Assembly: GCF_001949145.1 (NCBI RefSeq)
Contig: NW_019091502.1
Location: 553,253 to 617,252, forward strand
From: Acanthaster planci
Lineage: Eukaryota > Echinodermata > Asteroidea > Valvatida > Acanthasteridae
DNA: 64,000 nucleotides
Reading direction: 5' to 3'
Positions within the stretch are counted from its first letter, which is position 1; each line of letters opens with the position of its first letter. The notes under the pieces were generated by a model that was not told where the DNA came from, did not search any database, and worked only from the letters and a program-made list of their open reading frames with translations. This document shows, piece after piece, positions 42,501 to 52,412 of the stretch. Made by a program: the position numbers and the translations under genes.

Positions 42501-45500
42501 CATATACATGTACATGTAATCACAATGTAGTGAAGGCAACTTTGGAGTGATACACAAAGAGCACCATGCCCCACATGAAAGACATGTCACTCTTGCATTT
42601 AAAGGACGAATAGTACACTTGCATTCATTGGATTGTAAAGAATAGTGTTTTGTTTGGGTCTTTTGTTTTGTTTTTTAAAATGAGAAAATTTATCCAGTTT
42701 TCTACTGATCTCATGAAGTTTTTCAGTACTTTTGTTTTTGTTATTCCAGTTTTGCAGAACCCAAAACTACAAAATATCATGCCAAACAAGCCATCAGATT
42801 GAATAAAATGTGTGACAGAAGCATAGAATAACAGTTCTGAAACATTCAGTACGCACAGTATACAGTGGCACCAGTGAAAACTGCAAAACTACTGTTAATT
42901 CCAGTTTTCTGAATTCACCACACAAGTCTGAAAAATAAACTTCTTGTTCTTTTTGTAATTGTTTTGGTTCCTCTTTTTCCTGGGAGCGAGCTAGTTTGTC
43001 CTGACTGTCAGTAACAACTGGCAGTTAGGGGACATTTCCATCCTCAGTCTGTTGGTTGGAGAGCCAACACGAACAGAGCTTGTAGATTTTTATCTGAGTT
43101 TTTTTTTTTTCGCCAACTTCCCCCAAGCGCAGCCGTTAGGACCCTGCGCCAACAAAGGCGTCTGTTGACGCTGCTACTCGGGCTGCCTAGTTGCAACAGA
43201 GTGTATGGGTAGGTCAGCTAGTTCTCAAACCAAACCTGGCGCTCAGTTCTTCCCACTCCTGACCACTTCCCTCTCCTGTTTTTCTACCTTTCTTGAGCAA
43301 AAGTCCCCCTGTTTTTTTCAGAATTGATGCTAGAAAGTTACTTGTATTGAGGGCTTGTTTTTCTTCTAAATGGAGGTTTGTATAAGAATAGTTCAGATGT
43401 GAGTTGACATTTAATTATTTGGCTGTGTTATTGATTTGAGGCTGTTTGAATGGTTTGATCCAATTGACATGTTGCAACAGATGTTGGAGGCATCTTTTGA
43501 ATTCAAAGTTAATATCGGTTGCCTTTTTACACTACTGAAATTTTGGATGTTCTTTCGTTTCATTCATTGGGTTCCTTTCAATTTGTGTGGGGTTTTTGCA
43601 GGCACTGGATGGTACTGAATGGTACTGAATGGCACCGTAAAGGTTGTCATTACGCTGATTTTGTCACTACCAGTAGAAATTTTTTGTAAACGTTTGTCCA
43701 TGTCATTAATCTTGTAGGATACGCATGTTTTTGTCATGGTTATGAGTCACTGTTGATATTGTCTCTTGGGCCAGAGTTGGTGAAAATTGTTGCGACTTTC
43801 ATTTACAGCAGTTGCATTGTCGTTATTTGTCAGTGTAGACATTTGCCATTCAAAAGATCATTGTCATTTATCATTTTCACCATTCAGTTTGACTGCATCC
43901 AGTGAGCCATTGTCATTCTCTTTGTCAATGTCTCTGACAATGTTACCACTGCCACAGTCTCTTTTGGCCCTTGGTGGCGTACATGTATCATGACTGCCAT
44001 GCATGATACCATGCCATTGCCAAGTATAATTGGTGTCAGTTTTCCAGTTTGTAGTTCTCAATCTATTACCCGTCAAGCACATACATGTGATGGATTTTAA
44101 TGAGTTAACCCGCCGTTGAAATTTACACTCCCCATTCAAAATTCCATCAATGCAGCAGTCAGAAGATATTCCTCCTAAGGTTTTGCAGGTACCTGTATTT
44201 GCACTGTGTAATAAAGTTACTTTTATCAGTTGATCTACAAAAAGTAGTACAATATTGTAAAAAAATACTCAATAAAAATGGTCCTATGTGGCTAGTTGTC
44301 TTTATTTCGGGATTGTCTCTTTTTATTTCGATTTAATTTTCATAACTGTAAATACTTGTGGGCCAACACTTGTGCGGAAAAATACTGGTTGGTAGTTGTT
44401 GATGTGAAGTGTTTTTTGTTTTTGTTTTGTAGGGTTTTTTATGTTATCATATTTGGTTGGCATTTTATTGAATAATTGTGTTTATTTTGTGTGGTAGAAC
44501 CCCACACGAGCTGAACCTGCTTTGCAAACAGCAACAATGTATCGCAGCTCCAACCATTTCATTCGGTGTGAAATCGTGTGAGGATGAAAAAAAAATGGAA
44601 TATGACCAACCTAGAAATGTAAAAAAAATTATTGAGTTGGACTTGTTAGAAGCAGCAGATGGCAATGCAGGCATAGGAAATATAGTTTGATGGAAAAAAC
44701 TACAGGCACGTAAGGGTGTAAGGGGTAATTACAAATCCTCTCCCCCTTGAAAAAGTTATTCTAGCCCCTCTCAAAAAGGCTGTGAGTCTAAGTAGGCTTC
44801 CCTAAGTCCTGATTTTCCCTTGTCATCAAAGTCATTAAAAGTCATCCAGTATGGGTAAAAATTGTACACCAAAGAGCCATCAAATATTGAAAATCACTTT
44901 CATCCCTCCCCCAGATATTTGTAGTCGCCTACCAGTACGTGCCCAGACAGGAGAGTGCAAGTAGGCTCAAATTTGTCACAGTATCGGAAAGAGGAACCCC
45001 TGAAAGTGCAGGGGCCGAAACGGTCATGGGCACTAACTGCACTTCTTTGTTTAGGGCAGACATCTAAACTCATCCAAGCTCAGACTGGCTTTATTTAGAA
45101 AACAGTGCTTACCTGTAGTTGGGTATTTACTGCAGCTTCTGAAGTTTTTGTTGTTTTAAAATGCAAGGATTTGGCTTAAAAACAGGTGCCTTTGAAATGT
45201 AAATAATGGCCAAGTTCCAATTTTACTTCTGGGAAATTGATTGTGTTATCTGCTGTTTAAACCCGCCCTCCACCTGCTTTATCTCTGTTTAATTCTCAGG
45301 TCCTTGTTCTGAAGCGTGTTTCTGAAATACAAATTCTCTTGTAGACAAAATTTTTGGAGGAAAAATGGTTAATTGCAAAGTTGTTTCGTCGTGTTGTTGC
45401 TATTTTTGTAGTTTTTGGGGGAGGGGGGATAATTTTTTGCTTGGAACATTCCCAGATCCTGTATGCAAAAGCCACCACTCCATGGAATATGATAGGGAGA

Positions 45501-46472
45501 TTCTTCAAACCTTCAGGAGGTATCAGATCTCATAAAGAGAGTTGCTGTGCTCTACCGTATGTTCCTCAATCCTGCAAAATCCTTCAAAAGCTACATGTAG
45601 CAGGATCGGAGGGGATGGAGATCACCGTGATATGGAACTTCCGCTATTGAACTCTCAATATCCATTTATATTCAAATTTAGAAAAATCCAGAGTTTTTCA
45701 GTGTATTCATGCGATAATAACTTCATAGTAATATGTCAGAATACATTCATTCACATATATCTGTGTTGTCAGTTTGTCTTTTAATGTACCCATTAAACAG
45801 AATATTGTTCATTAACATGTTCATAAACATCAACCCTAACCCTCCCTCATCTTTCAAAATCCATGGGGGGAGTTTAGAGATTGTTTGAAAATCAAGGAAG
45901 GTACTGGTAGAGCCCAGCCACTTATTCCATATTAGGTTGATGCAAGTTGAAAGTTGTACTAGAATGTGTACATGTAGATTGATTCTTGCAGAGTTGAATC
46001 TCTAGAGAGTAGGCTTTGACAAGTGAAATCCTATTTGTTGATATTTCTTTTGTTTGATTGGTACAGGTATATCCATTCCAAAGAGAAACCCTTTAAGTGT
46101 CCTGAGTGTGGCAAGGGCTTCTGCCAGGCACGCACCTTGGCCGTGCACAAGACCCTGCACCTGCAGGAGTCGCCCCACAAGTGCTCCACCTGTGGCCGCA
46201 CCTTCAACCAGCGCAGCAACCTTAAGACCCACCTGCTGACCCACACCGACATCAAGCCCTACAGCTGCGAGCACTGTGGCAAGGTCTTCCGGCGCAACTG
46301 TGACCTGCGCCGGCACAGCCTGACCCATGGGGAGGGCGGAGAGGAGGGGTTGGCAATCTCCGAAGGGGGCGAAGAGGGATCAGGCCTTGAGGAAGGCGAG
46401 TTGGAGGTCCACGTGCAGGGGAACGCCCTCTGTGAAGAGAGGCCGCAGGTGCCCACAGCAGCAGTACAGTAA
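12446..46472 (+). CDS. OSR: Odd-skipped-related C2H2 zinc finger transcription factor (three coding exons)
   Basis: Exons 12446-12533, 31637-32327 and 46067-46472 join with matching phases into 1185 bases, 394 residues plus stop. Five C2H2 fingers lie at about residues 215-235, 243-263, 271-291, 299-319 and 327-347. They contain the family signatures [21 protein letters not shown]-type finger 1, RRQDHLRDH and [11 protein letters not shown]. Residues 155-166 ([12 protein letters not shown]) match a conserved motif N-terminal to the fingers in vertebrate OSR1/OSR2. A Pro-rich segment (PPTPPLTP) follows exon 1, a His/Pro stretch precedes the fingers, and a Glu-rich tail (residues 348-394) follows them. 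The family is nuclear, binds DNA and acts in gut, mesoderm/kidney and appendage patterning. Five fingers resemble Drosophila Bowl/Sob and the vertebrate OSR2 long form. Family assignment is very secure; the choice between OSR1 and OSR2 orthology does not apply to a probable single invertebrate gene. Confidence 0.95.
19440..19705. promoter_or_regulatory. CpG-rich block in OSR intron 1 (candidate enhancer)
   Basis: A sharply bounded G+C- and CpG-rich island inside an A/T-rich intron. No splice-consistent exon was found. A regulatory role is inferred only from composition and from its position in a developmental transcription factor gene. Confidence 0.25.
22480..22770. promoter_or_regulatory. 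CpG-rich block in OSR intron 1 (candidate enhancer)
   Basis: The stretch around GCAGCCGCGC (near 22529) and CGTGACGGGC (near 22579) has more CpG than its surroundings and no supported exon. Function is inferred from composition only. Confidence 0.2.
24730..24945. promoter_or_regulatory. CpG-rich block in OSR intron 1 (candidate enhancer)
   Basis: A G+C-richer block with an E-box (CAGCTG) and AT-rich GATAAACAAT inside it. No coding signal. A regulatory role is only inferred. Confidence 0.25.
25329..25387. repeat. Perfect 19-bp inverted repeat with 21-base loop, TTAA at both ends
   Basis: The left arm TTAACCCTAACAGTCCTCA (25329-25347) is exactly complementary to 25369-25387. The outermost bases are TTAA on both sides, the target site of piggyBac-type transposons, whose ends begin CCCT or CCC. 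The whole structure is only 59 bases. It could be a minimal MITE, a collapsed transposon pair of ends, or a small-RNA hairpin. Confidence 0.8.
27535..27665. promoter_or_regulatory. CpG-rich block in OSR intron 1 (candidate enhancer)
   Basis: About 130 bases with GCCGCCGCGCTGCAGG-like composition in an otherwise A/T-rich region. No exon is supported. A regulatory role is inferred. Confidence 0.25.
30340..30660. promoter_or_regulatory. CpG-rich block in OSR intron 1, 1 kb before exon 2
   Basis: A 320-base G+C-rich island. A 113-codon open frame crosses it on the plus strand, but the translation is low-complexity Ser/Pro/Leu and has no domain. I judge it non-coding and possibly regulatory. Confidence 0.25.
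31637..32327 (+). CDS. OSR: OSR coding exon 2
   Basis: It encodes residues 30-259 plus the first two bases of Arg 260. It holds the Pro-rich segment, the [12 protein letters not shown] motif, a His/Pro-rich linker, an Arg-rich patch ([16 protein letters not shown]), finger 1 and most of finger 2. The acceptor is TCCCCAG|AG and the donor CACAG|GTGAGT. The donor interrupts finger 2 between its two zinc-binding histidines. Confidence 0.95.
32740..33350. promoter_or_regulatory. CpG-rich block in OSR intron 2 (candidate enhancer)
   Basis: About 600 bases of raised G+C and CpG, starting 0.4 kb after exon 2. Short open frames on both strands have no domain. It is a candidate intronic regulatory element on composition and position alone. 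Confidence 0.25.
34940..35215. promoter_or_regulatory. CpG-rich block in OSR intron 2 (candidate enhancer)
   Basis: G+C-rich stretch with two long C runs (near 34997 and 35109) and many CG dinucleotides. No exon is supported. Confidence 0.2.
37786..39046. mobile_element. Non-autonomous DNA transposon with terminal inverted repeats (1.26 kb)
   Basis: The left end CTGTAATTTTTAGAATATAA and the reverse complement of the right end, CCGTAATTTTCGGAATATGA, match at 17 of 20 positions. The element is flanked on both sides by TA (37784-37785 and 39047-39048). Subterminal motifs (CAGCTTATA, GCCAGGCGGCTTA / CACCTGGCGGCT) also recur in inverted orientation. TA flanks would fit a Tc1/mariner-type target site. 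No transposase frame is intact, so it is a MITE-like or decayed copy. Confidence 0.75.
39430..39760. promoter_or_regulatory. CpG-rich block in OSR intron 2 (candidate enhancer)
   Basis: A G+C-rich island just right of the transposon. Open frames of 132-195 codons cross it on both strands, but none begins with a plausible exon boundary or shows a domain, so they look like by-products of composition. Confidence 0.25.
41960..42260. promoter_or_regulatory. Possible regulatory block in OSR intron 2
   Basis: Mixed-composition segment with repeated CAAT/ATTG-type motifs and raised CpG (GTGCGCGGTCGTC near 42116). No coding signal. Weak evidence. Confidence 0.15.
46067..46472 (+). CDS. OSR: OSR coding exon 3 (fingers 2-5 and acidic tail)
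   Basis: It starts after GGTACAG with G completing Arg 260, then [11 protein letters not shown]. It encodes the second His of finger 2 and complete fingers 3, 4 and 5. A 47-residue tail with 12 Glu follows, ending at TAA 46470-46472. The tail is more acidic than the rest of the protein and has no zinc-binding residues arranged as a finger. Confidence 0.97.
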
Positions 46473-47385
46473 TAGCCGTGTCTGAATCTATTGGATCTGG
46501 CTTGGCTTTAATGCACACTTCTATAGGAATCATCTGCAGCTGCGAGCCAGGACAAACCATGGGTGCATATGTTACTTCCATGCGTATCCTCGGCTTTCAG
46601 ACACAATTTTTGTAACATTTAGTCTGGTGCCAGTGGTGGTTTGGCTCCAGCCTCTGGTATTAGTATTTATGTACAAAGGTCATTGTTGTTCTAATCATTA
46701 AAATGTAAATGGTACATTATGACATGTAAAGGATATATTGCAGCTACATTGTAAGAGTGGAAAAGTGAAGGTGAAAGGTTATATAAGTTGGTTTGGGATA
46801 AGATGTTGGGCAGAAAGTTTTATTTTTTAGGTTTGGGAAGTGTAGGTTGCACAAAGAGAGTAAGCTTGAGATTCAACTCATATTTATTATTTTTGGTTGA
46901 TATTCTGTTAGAAATATGTAATATTGGTTAAGTATGTAAATGTGACGCAGAATTCTTATTTATTGTTAATTTTTGGTAGCGTTTTTAGACCTTTTATGGG
47001 ATTGACGTTTAATGTGGTGGGTTGTAGTTGCTTCTCTGCAAATTGTTCCTTTATCTCTGTTTTTATTGATTGAAATGACAACCATTTCTTTGCAGTCAGT
47101 ATTAAATCTTTCAGTACAGACATACCTCGAAAAAAAGTGGACCCGCCCACTCTTGATATGTAAATAATACAACTTGGCTATTCCATGTTTGAATGAAAGG
47201 GTGCACACATGTATGTGTATTTTGATTCCCTTGTTTTTTCCCACTCGGTGATACTTAGATAGCATTTGAAATGTTCACTTATAGAATAGTACAACAGAAA
47301 TTGACCTCAGTTTGACCTGCATTCCCTCTGCCCCCCCTTTTTTGGTAGAAATTTGACAAATTCGTATTGGCATTTAATAAAAAGT
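46473..47385 (+). other. Probable OSR 3' untranslated region
   Basis: A/T-rich sequence following the stop. The clearest polyadenylation signal that I see is AATAAA at 47376-47381. The true 3' end is not shown by the sequence and other signals may be used. Confidence 0.4.
47376..47381 (+). terminator. Candidate polyadenylation signal (OSR)
   Basis: AATAAA on the plus strand, 904 bases after the OSR stop, in a TTTAATAAAAAG context. Confidence 0.35.
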
Positions 47386-50300
47386 ACTTTCATGTTCATA
47401 TTGTGTACATGTACTATGAGAAGTGTATCAGATCTACAGTATGTATGTAGGTTTTTGTCTGTGTGTTACCAGTACCTTGTGGCAGTCACATGCAGTGCCA
47501 GAGGGCGCTTTTCTTAAAAAGGAGCAGGCTTTTTAAGTACCACATACTAGTACAGTGATCATCCAACTTTTCTGTCTTTTCTCTTTTGGACAAAAGTACT
47601 CTGAATTTGACATAATCTTCAGCCAAATGACTTGTTTCACTGTTTTAAAACCTTTTTTTTATTGTCTACTGCTTATTTGTGATGTCAGCTTGGCAATTTG
47701 AAATAACTTTTGAAAAACCTGCTTTGTCTGGAGCCCACTTCTAACACTTGCTTGGCAAATTGCCCATTTTTTGTGATCACAGAATGGTGTCCAGTACTTC
47801 ATTGTGTACAGTATGTCACTAAATCAAAAAGGTTATCCATTTCGGGATTGTCAACACTTTGGAGCAAAAAATGTTAGCCAAATTTCCTATTAGAAACTGA
47901 ACTGTTATGGAAATTGTAGAAATAATTGTACCCTGATGTCTGTTTTATTGGCATTAAAAAATCCAGGAGTTTTCAGAGAGCTTGATTTAATGTTTGAATT
48001 ACCAGAAAATGGTGCTATGTGATTGTGTTATTTGTTACTCCATGAATGCCAATGTTTTAATTAGAATTTAATGGAAGTGGTGATAAATGAAGTGTAGAAA
48101 TCTTATAAATAACAAAGACTGTTAAAGCTTCAACAGTTGTTGCGCACTTCTTATTCGGGAATGGGGCATTTATTCAATTTGAAATCTGGTGGGTGTAATC
48201 TTAAGTACTGGTATTAAAAGAAGCTAATGTTACCATGGTTACAGTTTTTTCAGTTGGTTTGTACAGTCTGAGGTTAAAGACTTGCACCTTTTTCTCCCAG
48301 AGCATGATGTATATATGTATGCACCCGACATTCCAGATTTTTAATTGCCTAATTTCACAGCCGTTTCAATTGATTCTGTTCAGTTGTTTCTCCACTGAAC
48401 TTGAACTTTGGTTGAATGTTCAGATTTAGAAAGATTGTTAGGTTTGTCCTAAGCTTAGTGATTTCTGACTCTGTATAAATGGAAAAGAATGAAACAGGAG
48501 CAAACAAACTTCAGAAATTCACTTGCAGGTTTGTGTCCTGCCCAAGGATTTTTCACGGTTGCTTTCTCACAAAATTTCTGAAGGCTCAGAACATGTATTA
48601 CCTTGGTCACAAATACAGAATGAACCGAAAAAGCATGGGACGGGGGATTTGAGAAGAAAATATCCATGAAATAATCAACAGAGGTTTTAAAGGCTGCACA
48701 GCACCATAGGTCTATGGTATACTGTGTTTGTCATTGGTTGAAAAGTACCCCTTGAAAAAGCTGACATTTTGTGCTCTAACCAGCCTTAATGGTAAACTCA
48801 GGATTTTCCACATCTTGAAAGCGATTGACATTCCTGACATCAGGGGAAGCCTCATGAAAGAATCTGGAAGTCAGGAAAAAAATTGGGACAAATCTCATCC
48901 CTGATAGGATCTTGGGGAGGGAGTGGCCATGTGGGGTAGGGGTGGGGGGGATAAAAATACATGTATGATATAACAAGAAAGTATTGCTCTGTGTAAAATG
49001 TACATGAATGTAACTAACATAGTATGACTGTTTCTCCAGTAATGGGTGTCTGTGGTAAATTTCTATTGAAAAATGGTGTTGCGTTGTACCATACCAACGA
49101 GAATTTTGGGGATCTCCTTCAAAGTAGAGTAAAAATGAAAAGGGATTTTTAAATAATTATTTAGGGCAGTGTGCCACAGTTGACAAGTATTTGTCTTGCA
49201 TTTTTACCCAACTCCGAGAGGAAAGTTTGTATATTTTAGAAGATATCTTTTTTTTTGGTCCCACTCATTTTTGTTTTTTGTTCATGATGCAATTGCGTTA
49301 TGAGGAGTTGAACTAATTTATGTGCAATTACATGTAGCTATGACTTTAATGTTACCACCATAGTCACCTTCTTGTACTATGGATGGAAAGTTTAGGAATT
49401 TTTTGTGCTAGATTTTCCTTATGATTTTAATTTTTTCTTTGTCAATTTCATCCACCGTTTCCAATTTCTACAAACGTTGCCAATGAGACTACTTTAAATG
49501 AATTAATTATAAATTACAAATTTTATTATGGACTTAAAAAGAAGAAAAATTCTTCCAGCAAAATGAAAATTGGACATTTTATGATGAATGCAATAAAAAT
49601 GATACCACTGAAAAAAAAGTGTGGATTTTTTTTGGCAGTCCAACATATATATATTAAAAAATACATGTGCTGAAAAAATATTTGACACATACAAACCAGT
49701 TGTTTTGAGTGTTTTAGATTTCAATGAATTTATTTCAACAATTTTTATTTGAAATGGAGTTCAAACTTGAGAAATACCCAACCTCTTTTGCTCACTTTGG
49801 AGTTGTTGGGATTTCTGAAGTTTTTTATCCAGTTTGCAGTTCAAAACAAAAGTTACCCTGGCATATGGAAAGGAAGACAATGGAAAAGAACATTTTGACT
49901 GAATGCAGGTAACTGAAAGACAGAACAAGATAACCTGTGACATTTCTATTTACATTCAGTGCAATTCACGTTTCTCAAAATTCCCTCTTTAGGTGTGCAA
50001 TATTCATGCATATTGTGTTTGTTGCTGGGGATCATGGCACTGTCAATGCAATATAGTTTACTTGAAATTCCAGAAACCCCTACAAAACAACACAAACTTT
50101 CTAAAAATAAGGGCAGTTTGGGCCAAGTACCACCATGGGACACTGAGGCAGTCATTAGGAAAGATAAAACCATGGGCTTGAAGCATTAACCAGGTCAGTC
50201 AAATCTTAATACATGAATGTGTAAAGTTTGTTAATTTCCCAATATTAAAAGACAAAGCAAAGACAGATGACTTTAAGTTCCCTTTCAGGATATATAATAT

Positions 50301-51686
50301 CATGTTGCCATTAATTTCTTTTAAAATAGGGGAGGATCCTGGGGCATGAGGGGGGCACACACCTCCCTTCTTTCACAAAAAATAAAAAGGGAAGAAAAGG
50401 AGGAAGGGGGAAATCAGGGAGGAACCCAGCCCATAAACGGGACAAATGCATGAGAAACAACAGTTCTGCTTCCATTAACCAACCTCTCTAATTTATGGCT
50501 GCGACCTTAACATTTCAATTTTGCCCCCCCCCCTTTTTAAATCATGGATCCACCCCTGAATAGGGCACTAAACAGCACAGCTTACAAATAAGAATATGCT
50601 TATTCATTTTCAGAAGGATTTCAACTACACTTTCTACAATAAAATAGAAGAATTGTAAGTGCAGTTGGATATGAAGAGGTAGTCCCAAATTGTGCAATGC
50701 CCCACACCATACCATTACATCATGTAGCAAAGTATTAATTGCCCACAAGAATATGACCCAAAAGCAAATTTACTGTACACAACTTAAAATAAATGACAAC
50801 AAAATCCACAAAGCAGCAAAGAGTGACAATTGCACCTATTCCACAAAAGTTTGGGCCTCTTGCTTTCCCCACCAACATGATTATCTGCTTTGAAACTTTA
50901 AAATAATGAAAATCTGCTATAAAAGTTAAGACAGTGTCTGTACATTAAGTACAAAGACATTTATTCTATTACTGGTAAAAATGTCTCATACTCGACTCTT
51001 GAGGGCGCTGTTGAAAATCACCAAACAGTCTGCAGTACAAAAATATGTAATCTGTATGTTTAAAAAGAAACTACCTACAAAATTCACATAGGATATCATT
51101 ATTCATACATGGAACAAAAACTGCAAAATTTATTTTTTCCATACATCTATTCTGCAAAAGAAAAAAGCTAGGACCCATCAACTGTAATAATAATATACAT
51201 GTACATGTAGTCCATTGTGATGGTGTTCTTTGAAGAATGAGCTGGTAAGTCTACATCATGAAAGTCAACCATGACAATTTGGAAAGAGGGATTACAGCTG
51301 GCAATGGGCAGATGAGTTATTTTCAAGGCCTAACAATGCAAACATGTCCTCCTTTGTTGCACTGTCTGCAGTGACTGCCCATCAAACAACAGACTGTTTC
51401 CCAACTTCTGATTCTTGGTTACAACAGTCTTCACAAGAAAGCTTGCACCTGTCTCCACCCTCATTACACTGCATCTCTACAAGACTTTGGCCTGCGTTCT
51501 AAGTCTGGTCTCAACCCTGCTTCATGTACCCAGAACATCTAATTGTAGCTGGTGACAATCCATTCCAGGCACAGGCACCTTGGCTCTGGAATAAACATGT
51601 ACAGCACATCTGCCTGAGTCCTTCCTTGGATGTCTTAAGAAAGTCTATACGTGTACATGTATATTTGATTAAACATTCATGCTTTC
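47386..51686. other. Intergenic interval between the convergent genes
   Basis: A/T-rich, without a supported gene. It contains a MITE-like element (50328-50558) and two short AGGGCGCT sites (47497-47509 and 50999-51010) that resemble part of a CTCF motif. Open frames are short and without domains. Confidence 0.6.
50328..50558. mobile_element. MITE-like element with short terminal inverted repeats
   Basis: The left end AGGGGAGGATCC and the reverse complement of the right end, AGGGGTGGATCC, match at 11 of 12 bases. Next to both ends are G-run or C-run tracts (GGGGGG, and a 12-base C run at 50524-50535). CAGGGG-type ends are typical of hAT elements. I see no clear 8-base target duplication. No coding capacity. 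Confidence 0.5.
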
Positions 51687-51692
51687 TTTATT
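51687..51692 (-). terminator. Candidate polyadenylation signal (glutaminase)
   Basis: TTTATT on the plus strand reads AATAAA on the minus strand, about 620 bases after the glutaminase stop. Another copy lies at 50960-50965. Confidence 0.3.
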
Positions 51693-51849
51693 CCTTGTTT
51701 ATATTTGACTAATTTACATGTATGTACTTCACTTAGTCACTTGATTGAGGATTCTTTCCATTTTCTTTTGTTTGGTTATTGTTCAGTGCTGTGAATACAT
51801 CGTGAGTATTAAGTGCGTTATATAGATGACTTAATTGTACTGTTTCTAT

Positions 51850-52338
51850 GACAACGGTTGCTAGGAAGCTTGTTTGCCAAGAGGATGACTGTTAATAAGG
51901 CAATGGTTACCAGGATAGTTGCTAGGAAAATGGTTGCTTGGATTGTTTGTTGAGAGGATGGCTCCTTGGAAGATTGTTTCTGAGATGACGGTTGCTAAGA
52001 AGATGGTTGTAACAATGATGGATGCTGTGACGTTTCTAGGGTGGTTGCTAGGAAAGCGGATCCCCCCATATTGTTGTCAGGACAATGGTTGCAACGAGGA
52101 CGATAACTAGAAAACTGTGGCCAGGGACACAGTTTAGCTACATGTACATGTAGGTGGGTAGTTGCAAAGGAAACAGGTTTTGGATTGATTGCGAGGATCA
52201 TGTTAGAATTACTGGGAATGATATCACCATGACAACTGTAATGGGGAGAAAGGCAGTTGCTTTGGGAATAGTGGTTGTGGAATTGCAAAGGCAGCTGCTC
52301 AGAAAATGGTTGCTAGGAGGACAGTTGCCTGGATGACG
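51850..52338. repeat. Degenerate minisatellite of GGTTGCTAGGA units
   Basis: Diverged units such as CGGTTGCTAGGAAG (51855), TAGTTGCTAGGAAAATGG (51917), CGGTTGCTAAGAAGATGG (51988), TGGTTGCTAGGAAAG (52041), TGGTTGCTAGGAGGAC (52308) and AGTTGCCTGGATGAC (52323) recur at irregular spacing. The array covers the glutaminase 3' untranslated region and enters its last codons. The unit resembles a half of the RFX X-box (GTTGCYATGG). Confidence 0.7.
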
Positions 52339-52412
52339 CAGCCGCTCGCAGCAATGCAGCAATTTCTGTGTGTCCGAACTTCTCGGCATCATCCACTGGA
52401 GTACGGTCCCAT
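52313..52412 (-). CDS. GLS: Glutaminase last exon and stop
   Basis: 100 coding bases encode [20 protein letters not shown] and [12 protein letters not shown], then TAG at 52313-52315. They match human DRWNNTPMDEALHFGHHDVF. The tail is shorter than in human KGA. The last codons lie inside the GGTTGCTAGGA minisatellite. Confidence 0.94.

Larger units (their letters stand above)
32328..46066 (+). other. OSR intron 2 (13.7 kb)
   Basis: It starts GTGAGT and ends GGTACAG. It contains CpG-rich blocks (32740-33350, 34940-35215, 39430-39760, 41960-42260), a TIR transposon (37786-39046), a long pyrimidine run near 37010-37046 and TACATGTA palindromes. No internal gene was recognised. Confidence 0.8.

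Noticed and set aside
5875-50535. CRISPR array, operon or bacterial promoter signals
   Set aside because: The window is eukaryotic; repeats seen are homopolymer runs, minisatellites and transposon ends, not regularly spaced direct repeats.
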